A stretch of DNA of 18,181 nucleotides. Source: Candidatus Dojkabacteria bacterium. GTDB lineage: Bacteria; Patescibacteriota; Dojkabacteria; SC72; T1SED10-24. The stretch covers positions 1 to 18,181 of the forward strand of contig PWIP01000079.1 of assembly GCA_003560355.1 (NCBI GenBank), written 5' to 3'. Position 1 is the stretch's first letter. The number at the start of each line of letters is the position of its first letter. Below, piece after piece: positions 14,684-18,181 of the stretch. Both the position numbers and the translations under genes were made by a program. The notes beneath the pieces were generated by a model. It ran no database searches, was not told the origin of the DNA, and was given only the letters and a program-made list of their open reading frames with translations.

Positions 14684-16861
14684 ATGTATTTATTGATTTT
14701 TTTGATTTTAACAATATCCTTAATCCTTTTTATATTGTTTTTTGTTTTAAAAATAAAGGGTATAGGGAAGGAAGAAGGTGTTTTTGAGGAAATACCGAAT
14801 CCAGTTTTTTTAAAAATTCTTGTACCTAGGGAAAATGATAAAACGCCTCTTGCTGCAGAGCAGATGTTTTCTTCTTTGCATGGAATTTTGAGAGAAAGGA
14901 CAAGATCGGCTGAACTTTTAAGTTTTGAAATTATTTCTTCTGGAGAGGATGGTATACGTTTTTATGTTGTTTGCCCTAAGGATTTGGCCAAATTTGTTGA
15001 AGGTCAAATATATGCACAATATCCTAATGCAAACCTTGAATATGTTGAAAATTATCTTCTTACAAGAAATACGAAAACATTTGTAAGTGTTGGTAAAATA
15101 GAGTTAGAAAAAGGTTGTATATTCCCAATTAAAACTTTTAGAGATTTTGATGTTGACCCTCTTGCAGCAATAACTTCAGCTATTAGTGACTTACAGAAAA
15201 ATGAAGAAGCTTGGATACAACTTGTTATTCGTCCTGTGTCAAATTTTTGGCAAGATGAATCAAAAAAATACATTAGTGATGTAAGAGAAGGTAAAAATCC
15301 ACTGGGAGATTCTGTTTGGAGTAAGTTAGGGAACATTTTTGTAGATGCACTTAGTAGTTCTTCACAAGAAGGTCAAGTTACGAAGGAAGTTGTTAAGTTA
15401 GCTCCTGGGCAAGAAGAAGAGCTTGCAAAAATTGAGGAAAAAATGCTTAAAGTTGGTTTTGAATTTACTATTAGGGTTGTTGCAAAAGCTGAAGATCAGC
15501 TACGTTCTGAACAAATTCTCAGGGACGTTATTGCTAGTTTTAAGCAGTTTACTACAGCCCATCTTAACAATTTCACAAACACATCAAATTTAGTTGATGC
15601 TAAAAAAATATATGAAGATTTTCGTAAAAGAAGTTTACTTCTAGATACTCATGATATTTTAAATATTGAAGAACTGGCTTCAGTTTTTCACTTGCCAAAT
15701 ATTTCAGTTGAAACTCCAAATATTAATTGGAGTCGTGCAAGAAAGGCTGAACCACCTATGAATTTACCTGTTTTGGGTAATGAAGATGTAAATGTTTTTG
15801 CTGAAACGGATTACAGGGGAGAAAGATTGCAGTTTGGTCTTAAGAGAAATGATAGGGCGAGGCATTTCTATGTTCTTGGAAAAACCGGTGTAGGTAAATC
15901 TACAGTTTTTAAAAACATGATAATTTCAGACATACTTGCTGGTGATGGAGTTTGTTATGTTGACCCTCATGGTCAAGACGTTGAAGATGTACTCAACTAT
16001 ATCCCTGAGCATAGAATTGATGACGTTGTCTATTTCAACCCTGCTGATGTAAATAATCCTGTGGGCTTTAATCTACTTCAGCTTAATGATCCTGCACAGA
16101 GAGATTTGATAGCTGATGGCGTTGTGGAGGTTTTTAAAAAGCAATTTGGTGATTCTTGGGGACCTAGGCTTCAATATATTATGCAAAATGCAGTTGCAAC
16201 TTGTCTTGAAGCTCAGGGTGTTACTTTACTCGCTGTTACAAGAGTTTTAATTGACAAGAATTTTCGCAAATTTATTCTTAAACAAGTTGATGATCCGATT
16301 CTAAAGAAATTCTGGGCTGAGGAATTTGCATCTATGTCTTCAAATTCAAGACTTGTTACAGAGGCTGTTGCACCAATTCAAAACAAGGTAGGGAGATTTA
16401 TTGCTACAGCAGTTATACGTAATATTATTGGTCAGGTTAAGTCAACCATAGATTTAAGAGAAATAATGGATAACAGAAAGATTCTTCTGATTAATTTGGC
16501 TCAGGGAAAGATAGGGGAGGAGAATTGTGCCTTGTTAGGTGGTATGTTAATTACAAGGCTTCAAAGTACTGCTATGGAGAGGGTAGATGTACCGTTTGAA
16601 GAAAGGAAGGATTTCTTCCTTTATGTTGATGAGTTTCAGAATTTTGCAACAGAGTCTTTTGCAAAAGTTCTTTCTGAAGCTAGAAAATTCAAACTTAATT
16701 TAACAATGACAAACCAATACATTGAGCAATTACCAATAAATGTAAGGAATGCGATTTTTGGTAATGTAGGGTCTCTCTCATCTTTTGTTGTTAGTCAAAG
16801 TGATGCTCAAATTCTTGCGAATGAATTTGCTCCAATTTTTTCAGCAGAAGATCTTGTATAA
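14684..16861 (+). CDS. VirD4/TraG-like membrane ATPase (type IV coupling protein-like), truncated by in-frame TAA
   Basis: Coupling-protein ATPases of the FtsK/HerA-like group move DNA or proteins through membranes. One helix (about 3-22) anchors the N-terminus. A mixed domain (about 40-370) follows, then the motor. Walker A is GKTGVGKST (399-407), followed by CYVDPHGQDVEDVL (about 425-438). Walker B is LYVDEFQNF, with Asp649 and Glu650. The end NEFAPIFSAEDLV stops at TAA 16859-16861. The same frame continues with sequence that belongs to this family, so the complete protein should be about 800 residues. The nucleotide-binding core is whole, so the shortened protein might keep some activity. 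No relaxase, VirB4 or other conjugation gene is in the window, so a conjugative role is not supported; a general DNA uptake or export role is possible. Confidence 0.85.
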   Translation: MYLLIFLILTISLILFILFFVLKIKGIGKEEGVFEEIPNPVFLKILVPRENDKTPLAAEQMFSSLHGILRERTRSAELLSFEIISSGEDGIRFYVVCPKDLAKFVEGQIYAQYPNANLEYVENYLLTRNTKTFVSVGKIELEKGCIFPIKTFRDFDVDPLAAITSAISDLQKNEEAWIQLVIRPVSNFWQDESKKYISDVREGKNPLGDSVWSKLGNIFVDALSSSSQEGQVTKEVVKLAPGQEEELAKIEEKMLKVGFEFTIRVVAKAEDQLRSEQILRDVIASFKQFTTAHLNNFTNTSNLVDAKKIYEDFRKRSLLLDTHDILNIEELASVFHLPNISVETPNINWSRARKAEPPMNLPVLGNEDVNVFAETDYRGERLQFGLKRNDRARHFYVLGKTGVGKSTVFKNMIISDILAGDGVCYVDPHGQDVEDVLNYIPEHRIDDVVYFNPADVNNPVGFNLLQLNDPAQRDLIADGVVEVFKKQFGDSWGPRLQYIMQNAVATCLEAQGVTLLAVTRVLIDKNFRKFILKQVDDPILKKFWAEEFASMSSNSRLVTEAVAPIQNKVGRFIATAVIRNIIGQVKSTIDLREIMDNRKILLINLAQGKIGEENCALLGGMLITRLQSTAMERVDVPFEERKDFFLYVDEFQNFATESFAKVLSEARKFKLNLTMTNQYIEQLPINVRNAIFGNVGSLSSFVVSQSDAQILANEFAPIFSAEDLV

Positions 16862-17086
16862 CTTGAATCACATGCTATGTATACAAAACTTTGTATTGAT
16901 GGAATGACTTCTAAGCCTTTTAGTGCACGTTCTTTGGATTTAAAATATGAAAAGATGAATTACAAAGAAAAAATAATTGAAAGCTCAAGGAGGAAATATG
17001 GTATGAGAAAAGATGAAATAGAAGATAAAATTCGTAGGTGGTCTGAACAGAAATATAGTGACAATGGAAATAGGTCAAAGAGTTGA
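16862..17086 (+). pseudogene. C-terminal remnant of the VirD4-like ATPase after the in-frame stop
   Basis: This stretch is in the same frame as the preceding 726 codons and reads LESHAMYTKLCIDGMTSKPF followed by SARSLDL. It matches the usual ending of these ATPases ('.yqiyvkLmiDG.tS.PFSA.tL'), then a charged helix ESSRRKYGMRKDEIEDKI. A single base change at the TAA would restore one open frame of 800 codons. An ATG at 16877 could allow separate translation of about 69 residues, but there is no Shine-Dalgarno and such a fragment lacks any fold of its own. The remnant ends in TGA 17084-17086. Whether this is true gene decay, a strain-level nonsense mutation or a sequencing error cannot be decided here. 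Confidence 0.75.
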
Positions 17087-17111
17087 CAAATGTTTTAATG
17101 TGGCATAGTAT
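17083..17111 (+). promoter_or_regulatory. Promoter of the Cys-rich exported protein gene
   Basis: A perfect TTGACA (17083-17088) and TAGTAT (17106-17111) are 17 bases apart. The expected start is near 17118, about 9 bases before ATG 17127, a leader too short for a Shine-Dalgarno. The -35 contains the TGA stop of the ATPase remnant. Confidence 0.65.
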
Positions 17112-17126
17112 GAAATAAATAAAAAT

Positions 17127-18181
17127 ATGGAGAATAAAAGAACACAAAAAGTTATTTTTATAGTGCTAGCAATTACTGCTTTTGTAGGGATTATTGGTGC
17201 ATCTATAGTTTACTATCTTTCGGGGACGGATGAAGATATTGAGGAAGTTAAAATAGAATCTTATTGCGTGTGCCTTACTGCATATACCACTCCAGGATGT
17301 GATGATTGTTCATGTCCTCAAATTGAATCACAAGCATTGAAAACAAGAGTTGGAAAGGTTGTGGATGGTGTTTGTACTTTAGATTGTGAAAGGATTCCAG
17401 ATGTATATCAAGAGAGGGAGGTAGTTAATTGTTTGTTGGATGAAAATAGGGCACAGGTGTGTCATTCCGTAAGCGTTAGGGATATAAATACTAGAGATTT
17501 ACTTGTACCTCCTGTTGCGAAAAGTGACGGTGTTTTAATAATAGCGTCTTTTTCTCCTAGACTTCTTTCTGGAGAGCCTGAAAGTTTTACCCATTTTGAA
17601 ATAACGGTTAACGGTGTAAAGGAAAGAATAGATGGGAGAAATGTACCAGCTACTGTGGTTGATGGTCAAAGAACCTATTATCCTGAAATTGAGTTTAAGG
17701 ATTTTGGAGATGTTAATACTATGACTGTACAAGCTGTAGCATATTCTGATGCTTCACCGGAGGGTACAACTTTGAGCAAATATTGTTCTAGAAGATATGA
17801 TTTAACCGATGAAAGAATGCCTTTTTGTTCAAACTTGCTAGTATATACTCAGGAAGGAGAGGAAGAGGGTACTTTTGTTGTAGAGCGCTTAGAATTAAGT
17901 ACGCCTAATTTAAGACATGAGAGCAATGTCTCTGTTGAGTTTAGTTTTGACCATCCTTCTGTTGAAAATGTTTTAATAGATAATATACCTTTAGAATATA
18001 TGGAAGAAATATTAGTGAATGAAAGGTTGTTTTTGGATTTTGACTATCTTTATTCTACTCCAGATTTGTATGCAAACGATATTGGATTCCCAGTAATTAA
18101 TGTTAGGGATTTGGATACCGATTCAATTAATATTTCTGCACAGCTTAGTGTTGATAATGCCCCTATGTATTCTAATTTGTG
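17127..18181 (+). CDS. Cys-rich exported protein with N-terminal membrane anchor, partial
   Basis: An open frame runs from ATG 17127 to the window end without a stop (351 codons), so the 3' end is missing. A short basic N-terminus and a hydrophobic stretch (about residues 9-31) make a signal anchor. There is no lipobox cysteine, so it is not an LspA substrate. Residues 47-112 hold nine cysteines (47, 49, 58, 61, 63, 83, 87, 102, 112), beginning CVCLTAYTTPGCDDCSCP, a pattern suggesting disulphides or metal binding. The rest is strand-rich (VLIIASFSPRLLSGE, FEITVNGVKE, MTVQAVAYSD), like stacked Ig-type beta domains. I do not recognise the family. It has its own promoter, starts 40 bases after the ATPase remnant and may be an envelope partner of that ATPase, though only adjacency supports this. 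A C-terminal sorting signal for the local sortase cannot be checked. Confidence 0.8.
   Translation, partial: MENKRTQKVIFIVLAITAFVGIIGASIVYYLSGTDEDIEEVKIESYCVCLTAYTTPGCDDCSCPQIESQALKTRVGKVVDGVCTLDCERIPDVYQEREVVNCLLDENRAQVCHSVSVRDINTRDLLVPPVAKSDGVLIIASFSPRLLSGEPESFTHFEITVNGVKERIDGRNVPATVVDGQRTYYPEIEFKDFGDVNTMTVQAVAYSDASPEGTTLSKYCSRRYDLTDERMPFCSNLLVYTQEGEEEGTFVVERLELSTPNLRHESNVSVEFSFDHPSVENVLIDNIPLEYMEEILVNERLFLDFDYLYSTPDLYANDIGFPVINVRDLDTDSINISAQLSVDNAPMYSNL

Noticed and set aside
1..18181. Alternative code with UGA as glycine, as in some CPR lineages
   Set aside because: TGA is the natural stop of prfA and of the ATPase remnant, and no gene needs UGA as sense.
1..18181. CRISPR arrays, insertion sequences, prophage or integron structures
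   Set aside because: No regular spaced repeats, transposase, integrase or terminal inverted repeats were seen; the VirD4-like ATPase alone does not make a mobile element.

Overview
The window is AT-rich, densely packed bacterial DNA with short or overlapping gene boundaries and no gene-free stretch over 100 bases. It most resembles a reduced-genome bacterium of the Candidate Phyla Radiation (Patescibacteria). The reasons are: housekeeping genes mixed with very divergent envelope proteins; ssb-rpsR not followed by rplI (loss of L9 is common in that group); a cysteine-bearing S18; and a single-TM VirD4/TraG-like ATPase of a type frequent there. The placement is inferred; there is no rRNA in the window. 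The code is standard for stops: TAA, TAG and TGA all end genes (prfA ends in TGA), so UGA is not recoded. One tRNA, tRNA-Leu(CAA), is present.

Layout. 1-683 (+): C-terminal part of SSB, then rpsR. 753-3186 (+): two overlapping genes, a GlmL/MutL-like ASKHA-fold protein and an uncharacterised partner. 3214-5665 (+): two membrane-anchored envelope proteases with PDZ domains, an S41 C-terminal processing peptidase and an HtrA/DegP-type protease. 7829-5640 (-): translation operon rpmE-prfA-prmC, driven by a good promoter placed almost on its start codon. Its last gene overlaps htrA tail to tail. 7870-10361 (+): a minimal sortase, a metallo-beta-lactamase-fold protein lacking most metal ligands, and replicative helicase dnaB. 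10409-10492 (+): tRNA-Leu. 10520-14649 (+): a membrane zinc-ribbon protein, an Lgt-like membrane protein, lspA, an RluD-type pseudouridine synthase and an LCP/LytR_C-type protein, mostly overlapping. 14684-17086 (+): a VirD4/TraG-like ATPase cut near its end by one in-frame TAA. 17127-end (+): a cysteine-rich exported protein running off the window.

How the genes fit together. One theme is information processing: SSB, DnaB, S18, L31, RF1 with its glutamine methylase PrmC, tRNA-Leu and an rRNA-type pseudouridine synthase. The other is the cell envelope: CtpA-like and HtrA proteases, sortase, Lgt-like/LspA lipoprotein handling, the LytR_C protein, the DNA-translocase-like ATPase and a secreted Cys-rich protein. 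Several envelope or fold-family proteins look catalytically degenerate (MBL, Lgt-like, LCP), while the proteases, sortase and LspA keep their catalytic residues. Most starts lack a Shine-Dalgarno sequence, and several have a -10-like hexamer 6 to 9 nt before the ATG, which suggests leaderless or nearly leaderless transcription.
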